DNA of 64,000 nucleotides from JBGPTK01 sp963797765 (GTDB lineage Bacteria; Acidobacteriota; Terriglobia; Acidiferrales; UBA7541): the NCBI GenBank assembly GCA_963797765.1, contig CAWCQU010000003.1:1674001-1738000 (forward strand). Direction: 5' to 3'. Shown here piece by piece: positions 43,756 through 52,983 of the stretch. A program made the translations under genes and the position numbers. Position 1 is the stretch's first letter. Every line of letters starts with the position of its first letter. The notes beneath the pieces were generated by a model. The model did no database searches. It saw nothing but the letters and a program-made list of their open reading frames with translations, and was not told where the DNA came from.

Positions 43756-45221
43756 GATTGCGAACGCGAGTTCGCTCGCCCTTTTTTGGATTGTTCATCC
43801 GGCTCGACTACGCGGCGATCCCGTTCCGCATCATCGTCTACAACGGATTTTCCGCTGGCAGGCCCCGCGGCGCCGATTGCGGCTGCCGTTTCGCCGGCCC
43901 GCTCGAGCCGCCGTACTTTCACGCGCGAAACCCGGCGGCGATCCATCTCTAACACCGTAAAACGGAAGCCATTTGCCTCGAAGCTTTCTCCCCCCTTGGG
44001 AATGAAGCCGAGCTGGTTCAGAACGTACCCGCCCACTGTTTCATACGCCGGATCATCCGGCAGCTCGATATTGTATTGGGAGGCCAGATCGCGCACTTGC
44101 AGCGACGCGTCGAACACCATGGCGCCATCCGCCAGGGTCATGGGGCGCTCCACCACATCGAATTCATCGTGAATTTCGCCCACCATTTGCTCCAGAATAT
44201 CCTCCAACGTAACCAGCCCCAGGATGCTGCCATATTCGTCTACCACCATTGCCAGGCTCCCGCGACGTGTGCGCAGTTCCATCAACAATTCGCTGGCGGG
44301 TTTGCTCTCCGGCACAATCAAGATTTCGCGCAACATGGACCGCAGGTGGAATTCGGGCGGCGGTTGATCGTCTTCGGCGCGCCGCGCGCGATCCAGCAGA
44401 ACCCAGATCATGTCCTTGATATGCACAAAGCCCACGATGTGGTCGATCGAGCCTTGATACACTGGGATGCGTGAACGTTGCGTGGTCGCAAACATTCTCA
44501 TCGTCTCTTCCAGTCCCGCTTCCACCGGTAGCACGTGCATGTCTGGCCGCGGCACCATCACTTCGCGCACCTGTACTTGCCCAAGCCCCATCGCGCTTTG
44601 AATGAATCTCTCTTCGCGTGGCTCAAGAAGCCCGCGTTCCCGCGCCTGCTGGATCAGTACGCTCAACTCTTCGGCAGAGCGCACCATCGAGTGTGTGTGC
44701 GGAGTTTTGACCCCCATCGCCCGAACAATTTTCCCGGACAGTCCATCGAGTAAATCGATCGCCCAGCGAAACGTCTCGAGGAACCAGCGGAAGGGGCGAG
44801 CAATCAGCAGCGCTACACGTTCGGCCCGCTCCAGGCCCAGGCTCTTCGGCACCAGTTCACCGAAAAGCACTTGCAGAAATGTCAGCAGGATAAAAGCAGC
44901 GCCCAACGCAATGCCGTGGGCGATCAGTCCGGAAAGCTTACCGGGAATCCATTCCAGGGTGGGACGCAAAAACTCCGCCAGCGTCAATTCGCCCAGGTAG
45001 CCAAGGCCCAGGCTGGCCAGCGTGATACCCACTTGTACGCCCGAGACAACCCGTCCCAGATCGCCCAGTAGTTTTTCTACAATCCGGGCGCGGGGATCAC
45101 CTTCCTCCACCAATTGCTTCACGCGCGAGAGCCGCACCGCCACCAGCGAAAACTCCGCGGCAGCAAAAAAAGCGTTTACACCGATCAGCGCGAGAACTCC
45201 AAACAGGCGTAAGGCGACCAT
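43752..45221 (-). CDS. TlyC/CorC-type CNNM-CBS transporter-associated protein (hemolysin family)
   Basis: A 489-residue protein with an N-terminal CNNM (DUF21) membrane domain (about 1-190: FFAAAEFSLVAVRLSRVKQLV, SGVQVGITLASLGLGYLGE), two CBS domains (about 215-335: VMVPRPDMHVLPV, IPVYQGSIDHIVGFVHIKDM, MVVDEYGSILGLVTLEDILE) and a C-terminal CorC_HlyC domain (about 350-435: ETVGGYVLNQLGFIP). Family members handle Mg2+/Co2+ efflux. The last 50 residues are a polar, basic tail. It divergently faces the penicillin-acylase gene. Confidence 0.9.
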   Translation of the reverse strand: MVALRLFGVLALIGVNAFFAAAEFSLVAVRLSRVKQLVEEGDPRARIVEKLLGDLGRVVSGVQVGITLASLGLGYLGELTLAEFLRPTLEWIPGKLSGLIAHGIALGAAFILLTFLQVLFGELVPKSLGLERAERVALLIARPFRWFLETFRWAIDLLDGLSGKIVRAMGVKTPHTHSMVRSAEELSVLIQQARERGLLEPREERFIQSAMGLGQVQVREVMVPRPDMHVLPVEAGLEETMRMFATTQRSRIPVYQGSIDHIVGFVHIKDMIWVLLDRARRAEDDQPPPEFHLRSMLREILIVPESKPASELLMELRTRRGSLAMVVDEYGSILGLVTLEDILEQMVGEIHDEFDVVERPMTLADGAMVFDASLQVRDLASQYNIELPDDPAYETVGGYVLNQLGFIPKGGESFEANGFRFTVLEMDRRRVSRVKVRRLERAGETAAAIGAAGPASGKSVVDDDAERDRRVVEPDEQSKKGRANSRSQS

Positions 45222-45427
45222 ACTCGCTGAATTCTAACAAGTTACCTCGGCCAATTGGAGTTTTCCCCTCCCCAGCGGCATCAAGATGCCAAATATTCCC
45301 CATCCGAATCCCATCAACACCTCCGGTTCCCGATTCTTTTGAAATCTGGCTCCAGGTCTCGGTTGCTTGACGACGAGTGCTGGGCTAAACTCCGCGCCGG
45401 AATTCTTAAACAAAAGGATCGATCCAT

Positions 45428-47944
45428 TTGCTGCGATTTCTTCGCTATTTGGCTTCCGGACTTCTCGTCGTCGCTGGCCTCGCATTGGTACTCGGGTGGT
45501 GGATTCTTCACCGTCCGCTGCCCGAACTGGATGGCAGCATCACCATCCAGGAACTCCACCAGGCCGTGCTGGTAGACCGTGACATGCACGGTGTTCCAAG
45601 AATTCGCGCCGATTCCATGGAGGATATGGTTACGGCGCAGGGGTACGTGATGGCTCAGGATCGGCTTTGGCAAATGGATCTCCTTCGTCGCGTCGCCGCC
45701 GGCAACCTGGCCGAAATTTTCGGCCCTGGGCCGCTTGATTCAGCTCTGCAGCTCGACCGCGAAAACCGCACACTGGGATTGCGCGAGGCCGCCGAACGGG
45801 GGGTCGCGGATTTGACTCCGGAAGTGCATGTGCTGCTCGAAGCCTACGCTCGAGGCGTCAACCGCTACATCCAGGATCATTCCGGAAGACTTCCTCTTGA
45901 ATTTGTCCTCTTGCGCTATCGTCCGCGCCAGTGGACCCCGGCGGATACGCTGCTTATTAATCTCTATATGTGGAAATCGCTCACGTCTTCCTGGAAATCG
46001 GAGCTGAACCGCGCCAGCATTACGGAACGAGTGGGTCCGGAACGCGCCAAGGATTTGTACGTCGTGGATTCGCCGCTGGATCATTTTATTGTCAGCGCCC
46101 CCGCCACCGGCGGCAAGTCAACTCCATCCGGTGGAATCAGTGACTTAAGAAAAGACGGAAGACTTCCGGCGAAGATTCAAAATGACGCGTTTGCTGGCAC
46201 CTACGATCCAGGACCAGCCGCGACAGCCCGGCCCTCCCCCGAATGGATCGAAGCGCGCGAATTTCTAACCCAATTTGACGAGCAAATCCCCGGATTGATC
46301 GGCAGCAACAGCTGGGTGGTCAACGGCTCCCACACCGCTTCCGGAAAGCCGCTGCTCGCGAATGATCCTCACCTCGGACTGGGGATACCCTGCATTTGGT
46401 ACATGGTTCACCTGGAATCTCCCGGCTACAACGCGGAAGGATTTGATCTTCCCGGGACGCCGCTGCTCATCATCGGACACAACGACCGCATAGCCTGGGG
46501 ATTCACCAATAGTGGCGCGGACGTGCAGGATCTTTACGTCGAAACGTTTAATCCCACAAACCCGCTCGAATATCGCGTCAATGGCTCGTGGGTAGCGGCC
46601 AAACTGCGCCACGAAGTGATTCATGTAAAAGGCCGCCCGGATGATTCGCTCGACGTGGTCGAAACGCGACACGGCCCAATCGTCCGCAGCGAAGGCGTTC
46701 GCGCCTACGCCCTGCGCTGGACGGCCCTGGAACCCGGCTCAATGGATTTCGGCTATCCGCTTTTGAGCCGCGCGACAAACTGGACGGAATTCCGCGACAC
46801 GATGCGACATGTTCCGGGCCCGGCCCAAAATGCAGTGTATGCCGACGTCGACGGCAACATCGGTTTCATAGTCGCCGCGCGCATCCCCATTCGGAAAAAT
46901 GGCGATGGCTCGGTTCCTGTCCCTGGCTCAACAGACGATTATGATTGGACCGGTTACATTCCATTTGATGATCTGCCGCAGGTGCTGAATCCTCCGGAAG
47001 GAATCATCGCCACGGCCAATGCCCGGACCGTCGGGCCGGGTTACCATGGCTTCCTCACCGATCGCTGGGCGAATCCCTATCGCACCGAGCGCATTTACGA
47101 ACTGCTTGAGAGCAACAAAAGCCTAAAGCCAGAAGATTTCAATACTATCCAAAACGACATCCTCTCTCTTCCCGACCGCTTCCTCGCCGAACAATTGGTC
47201 CATGCCGCGCAAACCCGCTTGCCATCCGATCCGCGCGCGCAGGACTGTTTGCGCCGCCTCTCAAATTTTGACGGGCTGGCGAAGCAGGAATCCGTGGAGA
47301 TTTCTTTCCTCGAATATACCCGGCACATGCTTTTCCAGAATCTGCTCAAACTGTACCTCGGAAGTGAAGCGGGAATTTACGAGTGGTGGGACTTCACAAA
47401 TGCGTACGAAAGCGTTTGGCTCCGCGACAAGGTATTTCTCGAAAATGTCTTACGCGATCGCCCGGCAATCTGGCTGCCGCACCAGTTCGCCAACTACGAC
47501 GATTTATTGATGGCCAGCGTCGACCAAGCGGTGGCTGCGTTGCAAGTGGAAACCCGCAATCCCGATCGCACCGGCTGGCACTGGGGCGAAGTGAATCCCC
47601 TGTTCATGCCTCACCCGCTGGGGCGCTCCGGCTTCCTCCGGCCATTTCTGAGCCTTGGCCCGATGCCGCAAAGCGGCTCAATTGATACCGTCAAAGCCAT
47701 GGGTCACGGTCATGGCCCGTCGATGCGATTCGTCGCGGATCTCTCAAACTTCGACAACTCCTTGATGGAAATCACCACTGGCGAATCAGGACAATACGGC
47801 AGCCCCTATTATCAGGATCAATTCACCCCCTGGTACGAAGGCCACACGCTGCCCGCACCATTCAGCGATTTGGCTGAAGCTCGTGTACAAATCCACAGAT
47901 TAAGATTGCTGCCAAGTGAAGCAGCTCCCGCCGCCACCCACTGA
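45428..47944 (+). CDS. Penicillin acylase family protein (Ntn hydrolase)
   Basis: An 838-residue protein starting at TTG 45428 with AAAGGA upstream. An N-terminal membrane anchor (SGLLVVAGLALVLGWWILH) is followed by the alpha part (VPRIRADSMEDMVTAQGYVMAQDRLWQMDLLRR). The self-processing site GLIG-SNSWVV puts the nucleophile at Ser293, followed by GSHTASGKPLLANDPHLGL in the beta chain. The GxSNSWVV start and length fit penicillin G acylase/quorum-quenching AHL acylases. The natural substrate is an amide but cannot be named. It starts a plus-strand run of seven genes. Confidence 0.9.
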   Translation: MLRFLRYLASGLLVVAGLALVLGWWILHRPLPELDGSITIQELHQAVLVDRDMHGVPRIRADSMEDMVTAQGYVMAQDRLWQMDLLRRVAAGNLAEIFGPGPLDSALQLDRENRTLGLREAAERGVADLTPEVHVLLEAYARGVNRYIQDHSGRLPLEFVLLRYRPRQWTPADTLLINLYMWKSLTSSWKSELNRASITERVGPERAKDLYVVDSPLDHFIVSAPATGGKSTPSGGISDLRKDGRLPAKIQNDAFAGTYDPGPAATARPSPEWIEAREFLTQFDEQIPGLIGSNSWVVNGSHTASGKPLLANDPHLGLGIPCIWYMVHLESPGYNAEGFDLPGTPLLIIGHNDRIAWGFTNSGADVQDLYVETFNPTNPLEYRVNGSWVAAKLRHEVIHVKGRPDDSLDVVETRHGPIVRSEGVRAYALRWTALEPGSMDFGYPLLSRATNWTEFRDTMRHVPGPAQNAVYADVDGNIGFIVAARIPIRKNGDGSVPVPGSTDDYDWTGYIPFDDLPQVLNPPEGIIATANARTVGPGYHGFLTDRWANPYRTERIYELLESNKSLKPEDFNTIQNDILSLPDRFLAEQLVHAAQTRLPSDPRAQDCLRRLSNFDGLAKQESVEISFLEYTRHMLFQNLLKLYLGSEAGIYEWWDFTNAYESVWLRDKVFLENVLRDRPAIWLPHQFANYDDLLMASVDQAVAALQVETRNPDRTGWHWGEVNPLFMPHPLGRSGFLRPFLSLGPMPQSGSIDTVKAMGHGHGPSMRFVADLSNFDNSLMEITTGESGQYGSPYYQDQFTPWYEGHTLPAPFSDLAEARVQIHRLRLLPSEAAPAATH

Positions 47945-48035
47945 ATCGTTAGAACGGCCACTCCTAGCTGTGCTAACGTGAGTTTCGACTCCGATTTTCT
48001 CCTGAACTTTATTTTTCGACCGCAATCAACAGCGA

Positions 48036-48863
48036 ATGCCTGAACTTCCCGAAGTCGAAGCAATGGCGCGCACCCTGCGGCCCCTGGTAGCGGGCCGACA
48101 GATTCTTCGCTGCCGGGTGTTACACCCGATCGCCGCAAGCTCCTCTACCGGCCGCGGAGCCGCCAAGGCGTCCGCGGAGCTGGAAAAATCGCTTCGCGGC
48201 CGGCGGATCCTCGACGTCAGCCGGCGCGGAAAATACCTGGTTCTCAACCTCGATCGCGGCTGCATCGTGATGCATTTCAAATTCGACGGTCAATTGGTCT
48301 GGTTCGATTCGGGCAACATCACCGGGCACATCGACGTGGCAATCGATTTCGAAAAAGGCGCGCTTGGATTTGTCGATCCCCGCCATCTGGGACGAGTACG
48401 CTGGCTCGCGGCTCCGGACGATCTTCCAGGAATCCGATCGCTCGGCATCGACCCCCTCTCACGCGAATTCACTCCTTCACTCTTGAAAACGCTGCTCTCC
48501 GCAAGCAGCAGGTCACTCAAGGCCTTTCTGCTCGACCAATCGCGCCTCGCCGGAATCGGAAACATTTATTCCAGCGAAGCTTCATGGCGCGCTCGACTCG
48601 ATCCCCGGCGCCCCTCAAACCAGCTCACCGCCGACGAATCGCGGCGGCTGCACAATGCCATTGTTGCGGTTCTCCGGCGTGCGCTAGTATGCTGTCTCCG
48701 GCCTGCGCCTGACTTTCGTGATCCGGACTGGTGGTTCCAAGGGCTCGAAAGGATTCTTCGTGTCTACGGCCGCGAAGGTCAAGCCTGCCACCGGTGCCAC
48801 CTGCCGATCCACCGAATCGCGCAAAATGGCAGATCGACTTTCTTTTGTGGACGCTGCCAGTGA
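48036..48863 (+). CDS. mutM: Formamidopyrimidine-DNA glycosylase MutM/Fpg
   Basis: A 275-residue bifunctional glycosylase/AP lyase for oxidised purines. The N-terminus PELPEVEAMARTL supplies the catalytic Pro and Glu; the helix-two-turn-helix has LLDQSRLAGIGNIYSSEASW; and the C-terminal zinc finger CHRCHLPI...FFCGRCQ has all four cysteines. Lys near LVLNLDRG is conserved. It is followed 49 nt later by xseB. Confidence 0.95.
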   Translation: MPELPEVEAMARTLRPLVAGRQILRCRVLHPIAASSSTGRGAAKASAELEKSLRGRRILDVSRRGKYLVLNLDRGCIVMHFKFDGQLVWFDSGNITGHIDVAIDFEKGALGFVDPRHLGRVRWLAAPDDLPGIRSLGIDPLSREFTPSLLKTLLSASSRSLKAFLLDQSRLAGIGNIYSSEASWRARLDPRRPSNQLTADESRRLHNAIVAVLRRALVCCLRPAPDFRDPDWWFQGLERILRVYGREGQACHRCHLPIHRIAQNGRSTFFCGRCQ

Positions 48864-48912
48864 CGGTGAATCGGCGCCCGCTTGACCTTAGAGCAAGTGA
48901 CGAGAGGCCTTG

Positions 48913-49182
48913 ATGAATCCAGCAACTAACAAGCCTGCGGAACCACAACCCAAAGGTGGCTTTGAGCGTTCCCTCGCGCGCCTCGAAGAAGTTGTTAAGA
49001 GACTCGAAAGCGCGGACCTTTCCCTGGACGAGGCCATGAAACTTTTCGAGGAGGGCGTGAAGCTTTCGCGCGAATGCCAGAAACAACTCGAAGAAGCGGA
49101 AGGCCGCGTGGAAATTCTCCTGAAAAAGGCCGGCGGCAAAATGGAAGTGGAGCCCTTTGAGCCGGAAGAAGAATCTTCTTAG
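48913..49182 (+). CDS. xseB: Exodeoxyribonuclease VII small subunit XseB
   Basis: An 89-residue helical protein with the family core FERSLARLEEVVKRLESADLSLDEAMKLFEEGV and ending Glu-rich. GAGAGG precedes ATG 48913; a TTG one codon earlier is not needed. The large subunit XseA is not in the window. Its position directly before the prenyl synthase gene is the usual xseB-ispA arrangement. Confidence 0.92.
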   Translation: MNPATNKPAEPQPKGGFERSLARLEEVVKRLESADLSLDEAMKLFEEGVKLSRECQKQLEEAEGRVEILLKKAGGKMEVEPFEPEEESS

Positions 49183-49197
49183 CGCTCCCACCACAAA

Positions 49198-50110
49198 ATG
49201 CCTCAGCCCAGCGAAGCTCACGATCGAATGAATCTACCCACCTTTTTCGAGCAGGATCGCGCGGCGGTGGACGCCGAACTCGCCCGGCTATTGCCGCCTG
49301 AAAGCGCCATGCCTGCCTCCATCCATCGCGCGATGCGTTACAGTGTGTTCGCAGGAGGCAAGCGCATCCGCCCCATCCTGTGCCTGGAAGCCTGTCACGC
49401 TTTTCTGGACGACCTCACTCCGGCATTGCCCGTCGCCTGCGCGCTGGAATTCATTCACACCTATTCGCTGATTCATGACGATTTGCCCGCGCTTGATAAT
49501 GACGATCTGCGTCGCGGCAGGCCCACCAGCCATAAACAATTCGGAGAGGCCGCCGCCATCCTGGCGGGCGATGCCTTGCTCACACTGGCATTTGAAACGC
49601 TTTCCAAGGCTCCTCTCGATCCGGCGCGCTGCGTCAGAGTGATTCAGGAAATTGCGGCCGCTGCCGGAACCGTTAACGGCATGGTCGGCGGCCAGGTGGC
49701 CGATCTGGAAGCAGAGGGAAAGCAGGTGGACGCCGCGGGCCTTGAATATATTCACCGGTCGAAAACTGCGGCGCTGATTCGCGCCAGCGTGGTGGCAGGC
49801 GCGCTGTGCGGTGGCGCGAGCGTGCCAGACGTCGAACGCATCCGCCGGCTTCGGCGAAAATATTGGCTGGGCATTCCAGGTGGTGGACGACATTCTCGAC
49901 GTCGAGGAATCCTCCGCCGCGCTTGGAAAAACAGCCGGAAAAGACCAGGCCCAGCAAAAGGCCACCTACCCCGCGCTTTTCGGCCTCGAAAAATCCCATA
50001 AAATGGCGGCCGAGCTCGTGCAAAACGCCAGGAACGAACTCACTTCCTTCGGAAAACGCGCCGAACCGCTCCGACAAATGGCCGATTTCTTGATTGCCAG
50101 GCGCGCGTGA
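49198..50110 (+). CDS. ispA: Polyprenyl (farnesyl/geranyl-type) diphosphate synthase, with an apparent one-base frameshift
   Basis: The first frame carries GGKRIRPILCLEACHAF, the first Asp-rich motif IHDDLPALDNDDLRRGRPTSH-type segment, GDALLTLAFE and GTVNGMVGGQVADLEAEGK. After DVERIRR (about 49846-49856) the reading must move by one base to continue GENIGWAFQVVDDILDVEES, the second Asp-rich motif, and end with MADFLIARRA at 50110. The span is 913 nt, one over a multiple of three. Restored length is about 303 residues. The position between xseB and tlyA is typical of ispA. Confidence 0.88.
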
Positions 50111-50901
50111 TTCGGCCAGCAGTCCGAAGCCTCCCGATGGTTGAAAAATCCAAATCAAATAATCTTAAGACGCGGCTCGACGTCCTACTCGTCGACCGCG
50201 GCCTGGCGGACTCGATTCAGCGAGCCCGCGCATTGCTGTTGGCTGGAGAAGTGCGCGTCAATCAACAGCGCGCGGATAAACCAGGCACGTTGATCGCCCC
50301 CGACGCGCTACTGGAGATATCAAGCGGCCGGACTCCTTATGTGAGCCGGGGCGGCTTGAAATTGGCCGGCGCTTTGCAGGATTTCAGTTTATCGGTCGAA
50401 GGGAAAATTTGTCTCGATGCAGGAAGTTCCACCGGCGGATTCACCGATTGCCTGCTTCAGCGCGGAGCGAAACGCGTGTACGCCGTTGACGTGACCATCG
50501 ATCAATTGGATTGGAAGCTGCGCCAGGATTCCCGAGTGGTTTCCATCGAGTGCAATGCCCGGTATTTGAAGCCGGAATCAATTCCCGATCCAGTCGATTT
50601 CGTCTGCGTGGATGTGTCCTTCATCTCCGTCTCGAAACTTCTTCCCGCGCTGATTCTTTCCGCGAAGCCAAATGCCGATTTCTTGATTCTGATCAAGCCG
50701 CAGTTTGAGTTGAATCGCCGCGACGTCCCCAGCGGAGCAATCGTTCTCGATCCAGCCTTGCATGAACGAGCAATTGCGGGCGTCCGGGAAGCTTCGGCAA
50801 AAGCAGGTCTCGAACCATTGCGCGTGATCCCCAGCCGCATCGCCGGCGCTGGCGGAAATCAGGAGTTTTTTCTCCATGCCCGGCGGCAAATGATAAAGTA
50901 A
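50107..50901 (+). CDS. tlyA: TlyA-family rRNA 2'-O-methyltransferase (S4 + FtsJ domains)
   Basis: A 264-residue protein: S4 RNA-binding domain (about 20-80, RLDVLLVDRGLADSIQRARALLLAG), then a Rossmann methyltransferase with SAM motif CLDAGSSTGGFTDCLLQRGA, VDVTIDQLDWKL, DFVCVDVSFISVSKLLPAL and LIKPQFEL. Family members methylate ribosomal C2'-OH groups and are often called hemolysin A. The GTG at 50107 overlaps the ispA stop (GTGA); ATG 50137 is an alternative without a better ribosome site. Confidence 0.9.
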   Translation: MIRPAVRSLPMVEKSKSNNLKTRLDVLLVDRGLADSIQRARALLLAGEVRVNQQRADKPGTLIAPDALLEISSGRTPYVSRGGLKLAGALQDFSLSVEGKICLDAGSSTGGFTDCLLQRGAKRVYAVDVTIDQLDWKLRQDSRVVSIECNARYLKPESIPDPVDFVCVDVSFISVSKLLPALILSAKPNADFLILIKPQFELNRRDVPSGAIVLDPALHERAIAGVREASAKAGLEPLRVIPSRIAGAGGNQEFFLHARRQMIK

Positions 50902-50918
50902 AAGCCGCGCGCAGCCAG

Positions 50919-51812
50919 ATGAGCTCCCAATTGAACAATTCCGCCGGCACACAGCTCCGCACGGTTGGCATCATCTCCAAGCCGAACAAGGAGCAGATTT
51001 GCGTCGTTGTTCCCGCGTTGCTTGCGTGGCTCGAACAGCGCGGCATTAAAACGGTCTGCGATACCGAAACGGCGGCCCAGTGCGCGCCCGGCTTGGCTTC
51101 TCTATCTCGCGAAGAACTTCCCAAGAACGTCGATCTGCTAATTGTGCTTGGCGGCGATGGCACGCTGCTCGCGGCCGCGCGGCTCCTGGGCGATCGGAAT
51201 GTCCCCATCTTGCCTGTAAACCTGGGCGCGCTGGGATTCTTGACCAGCGTCACTCTCAGCGAGCTTTATCCGCTGCTGGAGCTGGTGATCGCCGGCAAGC
51301 ACCGCATCAGCCAGCGCATGATGCTCGAAGCGGAAGTGCTCCGGGATGGAAAAACCATTTCGCACCATCAGGCGCTGAACGATGCCGTGGTGACGAAAAC
51401 CGATCTCGCGCGCATCATCGATCTCGACGTTTTCGTCGACGGCGATCTGGTGGGCCATTTTCGCGCCGATGGTTTGATCGTTGCCACTCCCACGGGCTCG
51501 ACGGCCTATTCGCTCTCGGCCGGTGGGCCGATTATTTATCCCGTCCTGCAGTCATTCGTGATCACGCCCATTTGCCCGCACATGCTCACCAACCGGTCGC
51601 TGGTGCTTTCCGATTCCGCTCAAGTGGAAATTCAATTCGTCTCGGGCGACGAGCCGGCCCGTCTGACGGTCGACGGTCAAGAGGGCTTCGAACTTTTTAT
51701 CAATGATCGCGTGGTGATTCGCAAGGCGAAGAACAAAGTTTATTTGGTGCGCCCGCCGCAGAAGACCTACTTCGAGGTCCTGCGCAACAAGCTCCGATGG
51801 AGCGAGCGTTGA
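50919..51812 (+). CDS. nadK: NAD kinase
   Basis: A 297-residue enzyme phosphorylating NAD to NADP. The nucleotide motif is LIVLGGDGTLLAAARLL (GGDGT at 78-82), followed by NLGALGFLTSV, HHQALNDAVVTK, the NE/D-like segment and the Gly-rich LIVATPTGSTAYSLSAGGP. SNRPLV-like CPHMLTNRSLVLSDS closes the family pattern. It follows tlyA after 17 nt, the usual tlyA-nadK order. Confidence 0.95.
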   Translation: MSSQLNNSAGTQLRTVGIISKPNKEQICVVVPALLAWLEQRGIKTVCDTETAAQCAPGLASLSREELPKNVDLLIVLGGDGTLLAAARLLGDRNVPILPVNLGALGFLTSVTLSELYPLLELVIAGKHRISQRMMLEAEVLRDGKTISHHQALNDAVVTKTDLARIIDLDVFVDGDLVGHFRADGLIVATPTGSTAYSLSAGGPIIYPVLQSFVITPICPHMLTNRSLVLSDSAQVEIQFVSGDEPARLTVDGQEGFELFINDRVVIRKAKNKVYLVRPPQKTYFEVLRNKLRWSER

Positions 51813-51849
51813 GCGGAGGCTTTCTTTTTCAAGGTCCAAGGAGCAAAAG

Positions 51850-52872
51850 ATGAAAACGAAAATTGGCATTCTTGCCTTTCTGTGTTTGCTTGCGGTGGCC
51901 GCTGCCGGCACCGTGCAGGCGCAATTGCCGGGCCGGAATCCTTTGCCGGCCGTTTATCCGGCCACGGAAGGTTTTGTCGATTCCCATGGCGTGTTGATCT
52001 ATTACTGGGCCGTGGGACACGGCACGCCGCTCCTGATCGTTCACGGCGGCCCGGGCGCGTCCCATGATTATTTTCTTCCCTATCTTCTACCTCTGGCCCA
52101 GCACCACCGGTTGATCTTTATCGACGAGCGCGGCTCCGGAAAATCGCAAAAACTCGAGGATCCCGCTGGCTACACTGTCGAGAATATGGTCGAAGACGTG
52201 GAAGCCGTGCGGCAAGGCCTACGCCTCGGTAAAATCGCACTGCTCGGACATTCTTACGGTGGCGTGCTGGCCCAGGCCTATGCTCTGAAATACCAGAATA
52301 ATCTGACGCAATTAATTCTGGGCAGCACGTTCCCCAGCACCAAGCAGATGAATGAAGTCTTCGTGCGCATGAAGGAAAAAATGGCGCCGGAACTCCGCGA
52401 GCGAATCGATCGCATGGAGCGCGAAGGATTGTTCGGTCACGGCAAGGACTACGAAAAGAATCGCTACACCTCCGACTATATGATCGCGGCGTGGGGCGAA
52501 GGATATTTTCCCTATCTCTACCAGAACCATCCCGACGCGAATTACGACCCCATTCAGGCGGGCAACACGGCCTGGGATTTGTACCGCGAAATGTGGGGGT
52601 CGCACGGCGAATACGTTATCGATGGAAATTTGGAGACAGTCGAATATGTGGATCAATTGCACACGATCCGCGTGCCCACGTTGATCATGGCCGGCGACCA
52701 CGACGAGTGCGATCCTTCGCTATCGCAAGAAATGCACGAGAAAATTGCCGGCTCAAAACTCGTGATCCTGCCGAAAAGCGGGCACATGACGTTTGTGGAC
52801 CAACCAAACCTGTTCATCAAGTCCGTGGTCGATTTCCTGAGCGCGACTCCGACTGCCCACGCGTCCAAGTGA
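51850..52872 (+). CDS. Exported alpha/beta hydrolase, proline-iminopeptidase-like (S33)
   Basis: A 340-residue protein with a signal peptide (ILAFLCLLAVAAAGTVQAQ). The oxyanion motif HGGPGASHDY (65-74), GSGKS and nucleophile elbow LLGHSYGGVLA (Ser135) are followed by the acid in MAGDHDECDPS and the His in PKSGHMTFVDQP, completing a catalytic triad. HGGPG plus ERGSGKS resembles prolyl aminopeptidases. Periplasmic peptidase or ester hydrolase; substrate not inferable. Confidence 0.88.
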   Translation: MKTKIGILAFLCLLAVAAAGTVQAQLPGRNPLPAVYPATEGFVDSHGVLIYYWAVGHGTPLLIVHGGPGASHDYFLPYLLPLAQHHRLIFIDERGSGKSQKLEDPAGYTVENMVEDVEAVRQGLRLGKIALLGHSYGGVLAQAYALKYQNNLTQLILGSTFPSTKQMNEVFVRMKEKMAPELRERIDRMEREGLFGHGKDYEKNRYTSDYMIAAWGEGYFPYLYQNHPDANYDPIQAGNTAWDLYREMWGSHGEYVIDGNLETVEYVDQLHTIRVPTLIMAGDHDECDPSLSQEMHEKIAGSKLVILPKSGHMTFVDQPNLFIKSVVDFLSATPTAHASK

Positions 52873-52983
52873 GCCGGGAACGGCGCCGTGAACTCATTTC
52901 CAGGCCGCGTCCAGAGCCATCACAACTTTCGTGCTTCTCCCGCAGCCGAGTGGGATGGTCCCCCCGACAAAATGATGCTTGCG

